In this document: positions 24,880 to 34,062 of the stretch, piece after piece
How positions within the stretch are numbered: position 1 is the stretch's first letter
How the letters are laid out: each line of letters opens with the position of its first letter
Origin: Chitinophagaceae bacterium
GTDB taxonomy: Bacteria > Bacteroidota > Bacteroidia > Chitinophagales > UBA10324
Direction: 5' to 3'
Length of the DNA: 64,000 bases
NCBI GenBank assembly: GCA_016717285.1
Contig: JADKFU010000005.1
Coordinates: forward strand, 1,162,501 to 1,226,500
Made by a program: the position numbers and the translations under genes
The notes under the pieces: generated by a model
What the model saw: the letters and a program-made list of their open reading frames with translations, nothing else
Told to the model about the DNA's origin: nothing
Databases searched by the model: none

Positions 24880-26238
24880 TTACCGTTCAAATTCCAATCT
24901 CATTCCATTTACGCTTTCATCAAACACGCCATCGGCATACACCAATCGTCCGTTTACAAAAGTATGCGTGATGCGTCCCTGAAAATTTGTGCCTTCCAAA
25001 GGTGACCATCCGCATTTGTACAAAATATTTTCTTTTGCTACCGTGAAGTTTTTTTTCATGTCTGATAGAAAAAAGTCTGCGGCATATCCTTCGCGGATAA
25101 ACCCACGGTTTTTTACACCAAAAAGTATTGCCGGAGCATGACTCATTTTCTCCGCAATTTTCTCCAATGAAATTTTTCCTTCCCGGAAAAATTCGAGCAT
25201 GATGCTGAATGAATGCTGAATTAACGGGAGGCCGGATGGTGATTTGAAGTAATTGATTTTCCCTTCCGGCGTCAGGGAATATTTCTCTTCCCACAAATGC
25301 GGAGCATGATCAGTTGCAATCACATCAAGCCGGTCATCAAGCAGCGCTTTCAGCAGTTGAACTTTATGACGCTCATCTTTGATTGCAGGATTGCATTTAA
25401 TTTGAGGGCCAAGTCTTTCATAATCTTTGCTATCGTAAAGGAGGTGGTGCACGCAAACTTCTGCTGTGATTTTTTTATCCCTGAGCGATACTTTATTATC
25501 AAACAATGCTAATTCTTCTGCTGTGGAAATATGAAGAATGTGCAGACGGGCATTGTGTTTTTGTGCCAGCACAACGGCTTGCCTGGAGGAAGCAAAGCAT
25601 TGTTCCTCATTCCGGATAACCGGATGCAATGAAATGGGAATAGCATCACCGTATTTTGCACGCAGATTATTTTCATTCAGTTTGATGAGCGGATCAGTTT
25701 CGCAGTGCGTTGCAATTAATACAGGAGCATGGATGAAAATGTTTTCGAGTGCCTTTGCATTGTCCACCACCAATTTCCCGGTAGAAGAGCCCATAAAAAT
25801 TTTTACGCCACAGATTTTTGATGGATCAGTTTTTTTGATTTCTTCAAGATTGGTGTTGGAAGTACCGAGATAGAACGAATAGTTGGCGAGAGATGTAACC
25901 TGTGCAGTCCGGTATTTCTGTTCCAGTAATTCATGCGTGTCCGCAGGCGGAATTGTGTTCGGCATTTCCATGAAGGAAGTAACGCCACCTGCGATTCCTG
26001 CTTTCGATTCAGAGTAGATCGTTGCTTTGTGTGTTAAACCTGGTTCACGAAAATGAACCTGGTCGTCGATGATGCCGGGAAAAAGATAATTACCTGCGGC
26101 GTCAATTTCGGTTTCAGCACCTGTGCCTGATATCTGGGCATCAATTTTTTCAATGCGCCCGTTCTTTACCAATAGATCGCCCGCGAAAATTTTTCCTTCA
26201 TTTACTATCCGGGCGTTTTTAAGGAGAATTTTTTTCAT
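24880..26238 (-). CDS. pyrC: Dihydroorotase (class I type)
   Basis: 452 residues, amidohydrolase fold. It cyclises carbamoyl-aspartate to dihydroorotate in pyrimidine synthesis. Motifs: FPGIIDDQVHFREPGLTHK (residues 53-71), SFMEMPNT, VKIFMGSSTGKL with Lys146 as the likely carboxylated metal-bridging lysine, LHILHIST, and ATDHAPH near residue 310. The first histidine of the usual HxH metal pair is Gln60 here (D-Q-V-H). I recall the same DDQVHFREPG form from other Bacteroidota enzymes, so it is probably active. A -7-like TATCTTCG lies 10-20 bases upstream of the ATG. Single gene. Confidence 0.92.
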   Translation of the reverse strand: MKKILLKNARIVNEGKIFAGDLLVKNGRIEKIDAQISGTGAETEIDAAGNYLFPGIIDDQVHFREPGLTHKATIYSESKAGIAGGVTSFMEMPNTIPPADTHELLEQKYRTAQVTSLANYSFYLGTSNTNLEEIKKTDPSKICGVKIFMGSSTGKLVVDNAKALENIFIHAPVLIATHCETDPLIKLNENNLRAKYGDAIPISLHPVIRNEEQCFASSRQAVVLAQKHNARLHILHISTAEELALFDNKVSLRDKKITAEVCVHHLLYDSKDYERLGPQIKCNPAIKDERHKVQLLKALLDDRLDVIATDHAPHLWEEKYSLTPEGKINYFKSPSGLPLIQHSFSIMLEFFREGKISLEKIAEKMSHAPAILFGVKNRGFIREGYAADFFLSDMKKNFTVAKENILYKCGWSPLEGTNFQGRITHTFVNGRLVYADGVFDESVNGMRLEFER

Positions 26239-26320
26239 GCTGTTACGAAGATACTATTCAGCAGATAACAGACAAATGCTAAGGAGATCAATTTATGTTG
26301 GCGGGTTGTTCAATCAAAAG

Positions 26321-26457
26321 TAGCTCGCAATGCTCGCAAAGAAAATGGAGGATGCTGCTTTGCTTATTTGAATGAAGTGACTATCAGATGAAAAAAGTAT
26401 TGAACGCAATGGACGAACAGTTAAATACGCTATCTCCTTTGCGACTTTGCGAGCGAC
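26321..26457. repeat. Intergenic inverted-repeat element
   Basis: CTCGCAATGCTCGCAAAG at 26324-26341 and CTTTGCGACTTTGCGAG at 26437-26453 are imperfect inverse copies built on a CTCGCAAAG unit, about 95 bases apart. Such CGCAAAG-rich arms are common in Bacteroidota intergenic repeats. The stretch 26239-26566 otherwise holds no gene. Confidence 0.5.
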
Positions 26458-26568
26458 TCTTTTTAAAGATTTTGGTGACGAATTCAATCCTATAGAAAAA
26501 AAACCTGGCAAACTTTCTTTGTATTTTGGTATTGGTTAAGATAGATGGAGCATTTCTTTTTATAGGTT

Positions 26569-26628
26569 GTCATACACCCGGTGGATTACCTTTGCGAAAA
26601 AAACCAAATGGGGAAATGTCGTACACCC
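26569..26628. promoter_or_regulatory. Paired GTCRTACACCC motifs
   Basis: GTCATACACCC at 26569-26579 and GTCGTACACCC at 26618-26628 are direct copies 49 bases apart (start to start), upstream of the YwqK lipoprotein promoter. The second, extended to ATGTCGTACACCC, recurs inverted at 7460-7472. Candidate binding site; nothing else known. Confidence 0.3.
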
Positions 26629-26665
26629 CATCCACTTAACCCATTTCGTTTCTAATCGCATCTTT

Positions 26666-26673
26666 TATATTTG
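26666..26673 (+). promoter_or_regulatory. -7 element of the YwqK lipoprotein gene
   Basis: TATATTTG followed by CAGG, an exact TAnnTTTG match 16 bases before the ATG at 26690. It shows that the long in-frame leader beginning at 26567 is not translated. Confidence 0.6.
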
Positions 26674-26689
26674 CAGGAAACTACATGAT

Positions 26690-27337
26690 ATGCTTAGATT
26701 GATTTGTTTGCTGCTTATTGCAACTGTAATAATATCCTGCACAAGGGAGAATCAAAAAATAACGACTTATTATGACCTTGAAAATAAAAGCATACGGGAA
26801 GTTTATTTTGTGAGGGCAGACAGTCCATCTATTCGTGAAGGTGAATATTTGCTTTATGGAAAGGAAGGAAATCTGGTGGAAAGACGCAACTATATCCACA
26901 ACCAGGTTCAGGATACACTGTTTAAATATTATGCTTCGGGAAAGATTAGTGAAAAAGCATTGTTTGCTAACGGAATCGGAAATGGCGAGCGGAAGGTCTT
27001 TTATGAAAGTGGTCCGGTAATGATTATCGAGCATTACGACAAGGGTGAATTTGAAGGCTCCTATCAAACTTTTTTTGAAAATGGAAATACGAAGGAAAGC
27101 GGTCAGTATCACAAAAATGTGATGACCGGAAAGTGGGAATACTATTATGATTCCGGCGAATTAAAGGAAGAAGTAATGTTTGAAAACAATGCAGAGAATG
27201 GTGCCTTTATAGCTTATTATAAATCCGGAAAAGTGAAGGAGACCGGAACCTATACAAATGCATTGAAGACCGGTGTTTGGAAATCATTTGATGAGGAAGG
27301 AAAGCAGGTCGGCGAAGTGAATCATGATAATGACTGA
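26690..27337 (+). CDS. YwqK/MORN-repeat lipoprotein
   Basis: About 215 residues from the ATG at 26690, chosen because it gives a lipoprotein signal (MLRLICLLLIATVIISC) and lies just after the promoter. The body has consecutive repeats of about 23 residues with the pattern Y-x-S/N-G-x-x-x-E-x-x-Y-x-x-G-x-x-x-G-x-W: EGSYQTFFENGNTKESGQY, GKWEYYYDSGELKEEVMF, GAFIAYYKSGKVKETGTY, GVWKSFDEEGKQVGEV. Databases often label such proteins toxin-antitoxin system YwqK antitoxin; no toxin gene is adjacent here. Probably an envelope protein. A second member lies at 32002. Confidence 0.85.
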   Translation: MLRLICLLLIATVIISCTRENQKITTYYDLENKSIREVYFVRADSPSIREGEYLLYGKEGNLVERRNYIHNQVQDTLFKYYASGKISEKALFANGIGNGERKVFYESGPVMIIEHYDKGEFEGSYQTFFENGNTKESGQYHKNVMTGKWEYYYDSGELKEEVMFENNAENGAFIAYYKSGKVKETGTYTNALKTGVWKSFDEEGKQVGEVNHDND

Positions 27338-27486
27338 AGTAAAAATAAACTTATGTGTTTTTACACTGCCGCCGTGTATTCTAAGAGGACGGGGGAATTC
27401 AATGCAACTAATTTCCTGGAAACTATTTTTAATCTCTGATGAACAAAAAAATTTCCACCCTTTTTAAATAGGGGACTGTTGTTGTA

Positions 27487-28308
27487 TCAATTGAAAGGTG
27501 AGTCCTTTTCTTTTGATACAACATTATACACCATCTTATCCATAAACGCCGGAAAAAACTTATTCAGCAGTACCGTAAATTTTCCCTGAAGGGTAAGTAT
27601 GACAACACGCTTCCGGTGAATAATTCCGTTTACAATGTGATCTGCAACTTCTTCGGCACTCATCAGACTATTTTCATCTAACGGTGAGTCACCTTGCTGT
27701 CTACCTTGTTTATTGAGCGCTGTGTTCCTGATGTTTGAAGCTGTATAACCGGGACAAACCACCATTACATGAACACCGGTTTTAAGATTCTCAACACGCA
27801 GCGCATCCAAAAATCCCTGCATGGCAAATTTAGAAGCCGAATATCCGGTACGACCGGGCAATCCTTTATAACCGGCAATAGATGACACACCTCCAATGCT
27901 GCCTTTATTTTTTATGATCTCGCCAATGGCATACCTGGTGCAATAGACAGTTCCCCAAAAGTTAATGTCCATCAATTGACGGATCACTTTTAGATCCACG
28001 TCTGCGAAAACAGCGCGCATGGAGATTCCTGCGTTGTTGATGAGGATGTGAATGGTTCCAAATTCACGGATGGTTGTTTCTATCAGTTTTCTGCAATCAT
28101 CTTCAATGCTAACATCTGTTCTGCAGGTCGAAGCTTTTTGACCTTGTTCCCTGATTTGCCATTCTATCTCCGACAACTTTTCCGCATTGCGTGCAGCAAG
28201 CATCACCTGCGCACCGGCTGCAGCAAATGCAAATGCACATGCCTTTCCGATGCCGGATGATGCACCGGTGATAACCACCACTTTATCTTTCAAAGAGTTT
28301 TTACTCAT
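27487..28308 (-). CDS. Short-chain dehydrogenase/reductase (classical SDR)
   Basis: 273 residues. NAD(P) binding TGASSGIGKA at residues 14-23, the NNAG motif (LINNAGISM), catalytic Ser in GGVSSIAG and YSASK (Tyr/Lys). Arg residues after the second strand (LAARN) suggest NADP(H) preference. The C-terminus has a hydrophobic FTVLLNKFFPAFMDKMVYNVV tail that may touch the membrane, as in several lipid-acting SDRs. The substrate is unknown. Transcribed away from the lipoprotein cluster at 28533. Confidence 0.9.
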   Translation of the reverse strand: MSKNSLKDKVVVITGASSGIGKACAFAFAAAGAQVMLAARNAEKLSEIEWQIREQGQKASTCRTDVSIEDDCRKLIETTIREFGTIHILINNAGISMRAVFADVDLKVIRQLMDINFWGTVYCTRYAIGEIIKNKGSIGGVSSIAGYKGLPGRTGYSASKFAMQGFLDALRVENLKTGVHVMVVCPGYTASNIRNTALNKQGRQQGDSPLDENSLMSAEEVADHIVNGIIHRKRVVILTLQGKFTVLLNKFFPAFMDKMVYNVVSKEKDSPFN

Positions 28309-28532
28309 AGGTTTTTATAGTGCTCAAATATGAGGAAGTAAAGCTAAAAATTATTGCCATGTGGCGATGGGTTGAAGCGTTTAGATGGTTTAGATCATTT
28401 ATATTGTTTATGAAGAATCCTTCCTTATTTATATTGTATGCACTTTGAAATGATTGTTGCCACATGATTTTGAGTAATTGTGATCAAAAAAGTAACTTCA
28501 CCCACTTCGAACGGTTTTCCCATCTGCTGAGA

Positions 28533-30626
28533 ATGTTTCACAGGATTTTCTTAAGATTTTTATGGTTGTTGCCTCTGGTGGTAATTGTATTGAATTCCTG
28601 CAAAAAGGGAAGTGAATCAAGTCCTTCATGGAATGCGAATATCCTTGCGCCATTGCTGAATACTTCTTTGTCGTTAGATGATTTACTCGCTGATTCATTG
28701 TTGCTGCAAAACAGCGATCATTCTGTTTCTCTTGTTTTCAGCAATGCTCTTTATAAGTTTTCATTTGCCGATCAGGCACTGGAAATTCCTGATACAACTA
28801 TTAAAGCCGGATTCTCTTTGTCAAATCTGAGTCTTGCAAATCAGAGCATCATTTATCCATTGTCGCTGGGACAGATGTGTCAGCAACTCGGATTGCTTGG
28901 TCAGTTTATTATTGCTGCCAACGGCGGAGTTTTTCCAATTCCGCCTATTCAGGATATCGTGACCGGCGATAATGATATTGATGCCACACAGTTTTTTGAA
29001 TCGGCTGACCTGGAGGCAGGGTTTATTGACATGACGCTGGAAAATGGTTTGACTATAGAAATCTCCAACATTGTTTTCCAGGTAAAAAACAAGTTTGATC
29101 AACAGGTGCTCACTCAGGATACCTTTTTGAATTTGTTACCCGGACAAACACAAACCAAGATGATTGATTTGAGTGGGAAGCATGTGGAAGGAACATTGGT
29201 CGCAGCTATCATCGATCTTGACAGTCCGGGCGGCGTTGCATTGATTGACACTTCTGATGCGCTGATCATCAAAATGGTCGCGCATGATCTTGTGGTGAGT
29301 GGCGCGACGGCCATTTTTCCAACACAAAACCTGATTGATGAAAACAAGGAAACGAAATACAATTTAAGTGGAGGTGCTCAATTGAATCAGTTGCGTGTGA
29401 AATCAGGTTTGCTGAACATTACCTTGCAAAGCACCATTCCCCAGCAATCACATTTTGAATTTGCTTTGCCTTCTGCAACGGATGTTTTCGGTAATTCAAT
29501 TTCACTCAATGAATATTTACCGGCCGCGCCACCTGGTTCTACAAGCTCCGTGGTTAAATCATTTGATCTTTCCGGATATACATTTGACCTCACCGGTATT
29601 AATGGAGATGAACACAATACGTACTATAGTCACCTTGTGGCCAGTATTGATTCAACAGGTGATCTCGTGACGATTTCAAAAAATGACTCTGTCATCATTC
29701 TCTATACACTGCAGGATATTGTACCGGAATTTATCAGTGGTTATCTCGGACAACAAATCATTACCATCGGACCTTCGGAAAGTATTTTTGATGGATTTAA
29801 GAATATAAAAAGCGGAACGATTGGTTTGGAAAGTGCTGCGATTGATCTGTCGGTTAAAAATGGAATTGGTGTTTCCGGCAGAATTAACTTGTATGAGCTG
29901 ACTGCAATTAATTCTTCCACCGGAAATGACGTTTCTCTTCAATGGGATCAGTTAAATAAACCACTCAGTATTGCTCCGGCTTTGTTGTCTCCATTCATCC
30001 CATCACTCACTTTTTTTTCTTTGAACAACTCCAACTCAACTATCAAATCGCTGGTGGAAAATCTTCCTGATAAGTTGAAGTATACCATGGATTTGTTCGT
30101 GAACCCATTTGGAAACAGTTCAGCTTATCACGATTTTGCTTATGACACCAGTGGATTGGAAGTTGCGCTGAATCTGACGATCCCGTTATCTTTTGTTGCA
30201 AATGATTTAGTGTTGCAGGATACTTTTGATTTTTCATTAGGCAGCCAGGAAGAAGGAGATCCTGCAATCAAAGAAGGCACGTTTTCGATAATTGCTTACA
30301 ATGGTTTTCCATTTTCCGCTACTCCACAGTTGTATTTTTATGATGAGGATTTCAACTTGTTGGATTCTCTATTCACATCAACAGCAACCATTGCAGCCGG
30401 CCTGCTTAACAATCAGTGTATTGTTTCAGAAAAAACAAAATCAGTGCTGACGGTTCCTGCCGATGAATCAAAAATGAACCGGCTCAGAGGTGCGAAGAAA
30501 GTAGTCATTCGTTCTTCTTTTACCACAACTACTTCCGGAGCATGCAGCTCGTACCTTAAAATTTACGACGATTACCTGCTTGATATAAAATTGACTGGCA
30601 ACTTTATTTTTTACACCGGATATTAA
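28533..30626 (+). CDS. Large surface lipoprotein, unknown function
   Basis: About 697 residues from the ATG at 28533. The upstream in-frame start (28464) would put 23 residues before the signal MFHRIFLRFLWLLPLVVIVLN, which is followed by SC, a lipobox. The mature part begins KKGSESSPSWNANILAPLLNTSLSLDDLL, and is rich in beta-strand-like segments with no known catalytic motif. I do not recognise a named family, though proteins starting with a similar PSWDxxLLAPLL segment are widespread in Bacteroidota. Followed after 4 bases by the barrel protein gene, so the two are coupled. Confidence 0.75.
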   Translation: MFHRIFLRFLWLLPLVVIVLNSCKKGSESSPSWNANILAPLLNTSLSLDDLLADSLLLQNSDHSVSLVFSNALYKFSFADQALEIPDTTIKAGFSLSNLSLANQSIIYPLSLGQMCQQLGLLGQFIIAANGGVFPIPPIQDIVTGDNDIDATQFFESADLEAGFIDMTLENGLTIEISNIVFQVKNKFDQQVLTQDTFLNLLPGQTQTKMIDLSGKHVEGTLVAAIIDLDSPGGVALIDTSDALIIKMVAHDLVVSGATAIFPTQNLIDENKETKYNLSGGAQLNQLRVKSGLLNITLQSTIPQQSHFEFALPSATDVFGNSISLNEYLPAAPPGSTSSVVKSFDLSGYTFDLTGINGDEHNTYYSHLVASIDSTGDLVTISKNDSVIILYTLQDIVPEFISGYLGQQIITIGPSESIFDGFKNIKSGTIGLESAAIDLSVKNGIGVSGRINLYELTAINSSTGNDVSLQWDQLNKPLSIAPALLSPFIPSLTFFSLNNSNSTIKSLVENLPDKLKYTMDLFVNPFGNSSAYHDFAYDTSGLEVALNLTIPLSFVANDLVLQDTFDFSLGSQEEGDPAIKEGTFSIIAYNGFPFSATPQLYFYDEDFNLLDSLFTSTATIAAGLLNNQCIVSEKTKSVLTVPADESKMNRLRGAKKVVIRSSFTTTTSGACSSYLKIYDDYLLDIKLTGNFIFYTGY

Positions 30627-30630
30627 ACGC

Positions 30631-31980
30631 ATGAGCTATCGTCACTTTTTATTTTTATGGACCTTATTATTGTATGCCTTTGCTACCTATTCTCAGGATG
30701 TAATAAGCCATGACGTAGCTGATGAAATGAACATTGCCAATTCATTGAAAGGTTGGAATGATTTGTCATTGACTACTACTGCTATCAATCCGTTTACATC
30801 ATTCAATGATTCGATGAATCATGAAATTTCCTTATCAGGAAATGGAGTGCTGAGCTCTAACTCGGTGAATCTGGCTTTCAGTGTTGCTGCCTTGCGCAAT
30901 AAGTTTATTGATGATGAGCAAAAGCATTCCGTGTCGGATAATCTTACTTCTATCAATTCATTTGAGTACAATACAGGTGCATCCATCAGCTATCGTGTTG
31001 TGTCTCCAAAATTTTTATGGCAAACGCCTGCATTGCTATCGCTAAGCTTAAAGGTCGGTTCAGTACAACAGTCTGAATTTACCAGTGACCTTTTCAATGT
31101 TGTTTTTTTTGGAAATGCGTCATATGCGGGATTAACCGCCGATTTCAGTGGTTCACGTGATATTAAATATGATTACCGTCAGGTTCGTGTTGGTGTTCAA
31201 AAGAAATTTTTCTCGCATGCCGCAGAATGGGAGGCTGGAGTCGGATTGTCTTTTCTCTCCGCTAAAAATGGTTTTGAAATTAACCTGCGCAATGCAACTT
31301 TATTCACAGAGCAGAATGGAGAATACCTTGATGCAACTTACAACTTCGAGTACAGGCAAGCTGATACATCTAACCACGGAAGTTTGCAAACAGATGGAAG
31401 AGGAGCTTCGCTCGATCTGTTGCTCTCGTGTACATTGCCTGGTGGAAAATCACGGCTGGTTTTTTATGCAGGCGATGTGGGTTTTATTTCCTGGAACAAA
31501 CAAGCGACCCTTTATACAGCAGACACCTCACTTCACTTTGAAGGTATTGAGGTCGGGGATTTTTTACAAACCTCTGATACAACTTTATTTCAATTTAATA
31601 AAGACAGCTTACTGAATCAAACTTCGACCACTGTAAAAACAAGTTCTTATGTTTCTCAGTTTCCGATGCGGCTTTCCTTCATTTATTTTCATGCGTTCAG
31701 CAACAGATGGATGACGTATGCTGGTATGACCTACCGTCCTTTTACCGACCTGCTGCCCGTTTTTTTTATACAACCGCAATATGCATTTACCTCCTGGCTT
31801 ACTGGTGGTTGCTCGATAGCATATGGAGGAACCTCAAAATTCAATCTTGGTCTTATGGCAAACGTTGTTGCTGACAGGCATTGGAGTTTTCGGCTCGCTT
31901 CGGAAAATGTGCTTGGTATATTTATACCACAACAAACTACTTCAACTTCTTTATTTTTGCAGGCATTGTTCAATTTTTAA
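30631..31980 (+). CDS. Predicted outer-membrane beta-barrel protein (DUF5723-like)
   Basis: 449 residues, signal peptide (MSYRHFLFLWTLLLYAFATY then SQ). The remainder has amphipathic strands and ends in an aromatic residue (LFLQALFNF), as outer-membrane barrels do. The beginning of the mature part and the closing strands (FNLGLMANVVADRHWSFRLA, NVLGIFIP) resemble the DUF5723-type proteins of Bacteroidota; this assignment is a guess from memory. Tightly linked to the upstream lipoprotein (4 bases), suggesting that the two form a pair. Confidence 0.65.
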   Translation: MSYRHFLFLWTLLLYAFATYSQDVISHDVADEMNIANSLKGWNDLSLTTTAINPFTSFNDSMNHEISLSGNGVLSSNSVNLAFSVAALRNKFIDDEQKHSVSDNLTSINSFEYNTGASISYRVVSPKFLWQTPALLSLSLKVGSVQQSEFTSDLFNVVFFGNASYAGLTADFSGSRDIKYDYRQVRVGVQKKFFSHAAEWEAGVGLSFLSAKNGFEINLRNATLFTEQNGEYLDATYNFEYRQADTSNHGSLQTDGRGASLDLLLSCTLPGGKSRLVFYAGDVGFISWNKQATLYTADTSLHFEGIEVGDFLQTSDTTLFQFNKDSLLNQTSTTVKTSSYVSQFPMRLSFIYFHAFSNRWMTYAGMTYRPFTDLLPVFFIQPQYAFTSWLTGGCSIAYGGTSKFNLGLMANVVADRHWSFRLASENVLGIFIPQQTTSTSLFLQALFNF

Positions 31981-32001
31981 AAACTTAAACTACGTTTAGA
32001 A

Positions 32002-32805
32002 ATGAAAAAGTTGATATGCTGTCTGGCTTTGTTCTTTCCCACTTTTCTATTTGCACAGGAGGAGGAAAGCGATGAAATGGTAGCAACCTACGATACCATT
32101 GCTGTACATGATCCCAATGCTTATAACATTGTGGACATGAAAATCAGGTACTTGCCTTCAGGCAGAATGTATCGTGCCGGTAAATTGTTGAATGGTAAAA
32201 AACAAGGGATTTGGCGAACTTACTTTGAGAGCGGGCAACTCAGCAGGGTGGAAGAATATAACCTTGATTTTTATGATGGCCTGGTTTTGATTTTTGATGA
32301 AAACGGCAGTTTGTTGAAAGAGCAAAGTATTAAAAACAGTAAGTTAGAAGGGTTAGTGCACGACTTTTATATCGGTGGATATATTAAGAGCGAAGAAAAT
32401 TATGCTGCGGGTGTGCTCAATGGCTGGCGGCGGGCTTACTCTGTGGAAGGATTACTTTCTGAGGAAGGAATGTGGAGGAATGGTAAGCGCGACAGTCTTA
32501 ACCGTTGGTTTTATCCCGATGGAAAACCCTTTGTGGAATACAACTATGTGAATGGCGTGATCAGTGGTATTTCATCACAATATTATGAAAGCGGCAAAAT
32601 TATGTCGCAAGGCAACTACGATGACAATATAGAAAATGGAGCATGGAAAGATTTCTATGAATCAGGAAAGGTGAAGGCCGAAGGCACCAATAAATCCGGA
32701 AAGAAGACCGGTACATGGAAGTTGTATGATGAGTCTGGCGCCCTGCAAAAAACACAGACATGGAACGAAGGCGTGATGGTAAAGGAAGTTCCTGCTAAGA
32801 AATAA
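32002..32805 (+). CDS. Secreted YwqK/MORN-repeat protein
   Basis: 267 residues with a signal peptide (MKKLICCLALFFPTFLFAQ) and no lipobox. About eight MORN-like repeats run through it, e.g. GIWRTYFESGQLSRVEEY, GWRRAYSVEGLLSEEGMW, GISSQYYESGKIMSQGNY, GAWKDFYESGKVKAEG and GTWKLYDESGALQKTQTW. Same family as the lipoprotein at 26690. It lies 21 bases after the barrel gene and 47 before the T9SS cargo gene, so it belongs to the envelope operon. Function unknown. Confidence 0.85.
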   Translation: MKKLICCLALFFPTFLFAQEEESDEMVATYDTIAVHDPNAYNIVDMKIRYLPSGRMYRAGKLLNGKKQGIWRTYFESGQLSRVEEYNLDFYDGLVLIFDENGSLLKEQSIKNSKLEGLVHDFYIGGYIKSEENYAAGVLNGWRRAYSVEGLLSEEGMWRNGKRDSLNRWFYPDGKPFVEYNYVNGVISGISSQYYESGKIMSQGNYDDNIENGAWKDFYESGKVKAEGTNKSGKKTGTWKLYDESGALQKTQTWNEGVMVKEVPAKK

Positions 32806-32852
32806 TAATCCTCACTCGTTGGTTGCTGCTTACCATTTCAAATTCAATAATT

Positions 32853-33914
32853 ATGAAAGACGCACTGATTCCTGTTTTACTTTTGATGACATGCATTTCT
32901 GCCAGTGCACAAATTACGATTACACAAGCCGATATGCCGCATCCCGGAGGCACTTATATTACCACGGGATTGGTACTTGATCTTGCAATTGATCCTGTTG
33001 AAACGGGTCCGGATCACATCTGGGATTTTCAACAACTTACGCCTTTAACTTCCACCACAGATACTTTTTATGATCAGACCGAGCTCTCATTTCTTTATCA
33101 GCTCTTATACACCGGAGCAAACCTTGTAGATAAAACTGCTTACAGCATTTCGATAGATCAACTCTCGTTGGATGATGTGTATCTTATTTATAAAAGCAAT
33201 TCCACTTTATACGAGCAATATGGATTTGCCGGCACATTTGATGGTATTCCTGTCCCGATTGTTTATGGAGAAAAGGATGTGATCTATAATTTCCCCCTTC
33301 AATATGGCGATGTGGATTCTTCTGAGTCGGGTTTTGCATTTGGCCTTACAGGATTCGGATATGTTTCACAGCAGCGGAAAAGAGTAAATACCGTTGATGG
33401 TTGGGGAACGGTTAAAACGCCGGCGGGAACCTTTAACGCTTTAAGAGTTAGTTCTACCATATTGGATGTTGACAGTGTTTATCTTGACACCTTAAATTTC
33501 GGTACCAATGTTACCTTGAAATCTTATGAATATAAATGGCTGGCAGCGGGAAGTGGAACACCGGTTTTCCAGATCAATGCGCAGGATGTTTTGGGCTTAC
33601 CGGTAGTTACTCAAATTACTTATCAGGATACAACACTGCAGACCGGAATAAGGCCGGTAGCCACTTCAGGCATTTCATTGGCTTCGGTATTTCCCAACCC
33701 TGCAAATGATATGTTGCAGATTAAAACAAATGAAACTGTAGATGGCCCTTTGCACCTAACCGTTACCAATCTATCCGGAAAGATCATAGCGAAAAGAATT
33801 TTGTCCCATCCTGTTTCAGTGCTTGATCTTTCATCCTGGAGCAACGGGATTTATTTTTTAGAATTTGTTGAAAATCAAAATGTGCAACATCATGCTATTG
33901 TAGTGGAACATTGA
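32853..33914 (+). CDS. T9SS cargo protein with type A sorting domain
   Basis: About 353 residues from the ATG at 32853, which gives a signal peptide (MKDALIPVLLLMTCISASAQ). The N-terminal 260 residues form a beta-rich domain of unknown function. The last 80 residues are a classic type IX secretion C-terminal domain: SVFPNPANDMLQIK, then LTVTNLSGKIIAKR and WSNGIYFLEFVENQ, ending in HHAIVVEH. The protein is therefore exported by the T9SS to the cell surface or medium. Last gene of the envelope run. Confidence 0.85.
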   Translation: MKDALIPVLLLMTCISASAQITITQADMPHPGGTYITTGLVLDLAIDPVETGPDHIWDFQQLTPLTSTTDTFYDQTELSFLYQLLYTGANLVDKTAYSISIDQLSLDDVYLIYKSNSTLYEQYGFAGTFDGIPVPIVYGEKDVIYNFPLQYGDVDSSESGFAFGLTGFGYVSQQRKRVNTVDGWGTVKTPAGTFNALRVSSTILDVDSVYLDTLNFGTNVTLKSYEYKWLAAGSGTPVFQINAQDVLGLPVVTQITYQDTTLQTGIRPVATSGISLASVFPNPANDMLQIKTNETVDGPLHLTVTNLSGKIIAKRILSHPVSVLDLSSWSNGIYFLEFVENQNVQHHAIVVEH

Positions 33915-34062
33915 ATTAAAAAGTTAATCAGACTTTCATCAGGTTTTAACAACTCACCTATTCAGGTTCCAGTTAATTTACCACGAGCTTTATTATTCAG
34001 ATGTAAGGTGGTGTTAGCCGGAATCTTTACCTTTACCTTCTTTCAAAAAAGAACACTATTTC

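Noticed and set aside
26690..27337. Toxin-antitoxin module based on the YwqK antitoxin label
   Set aside because: The protein is a lipoprotein with MORN repeats and no toxin-like gene is adjacent.
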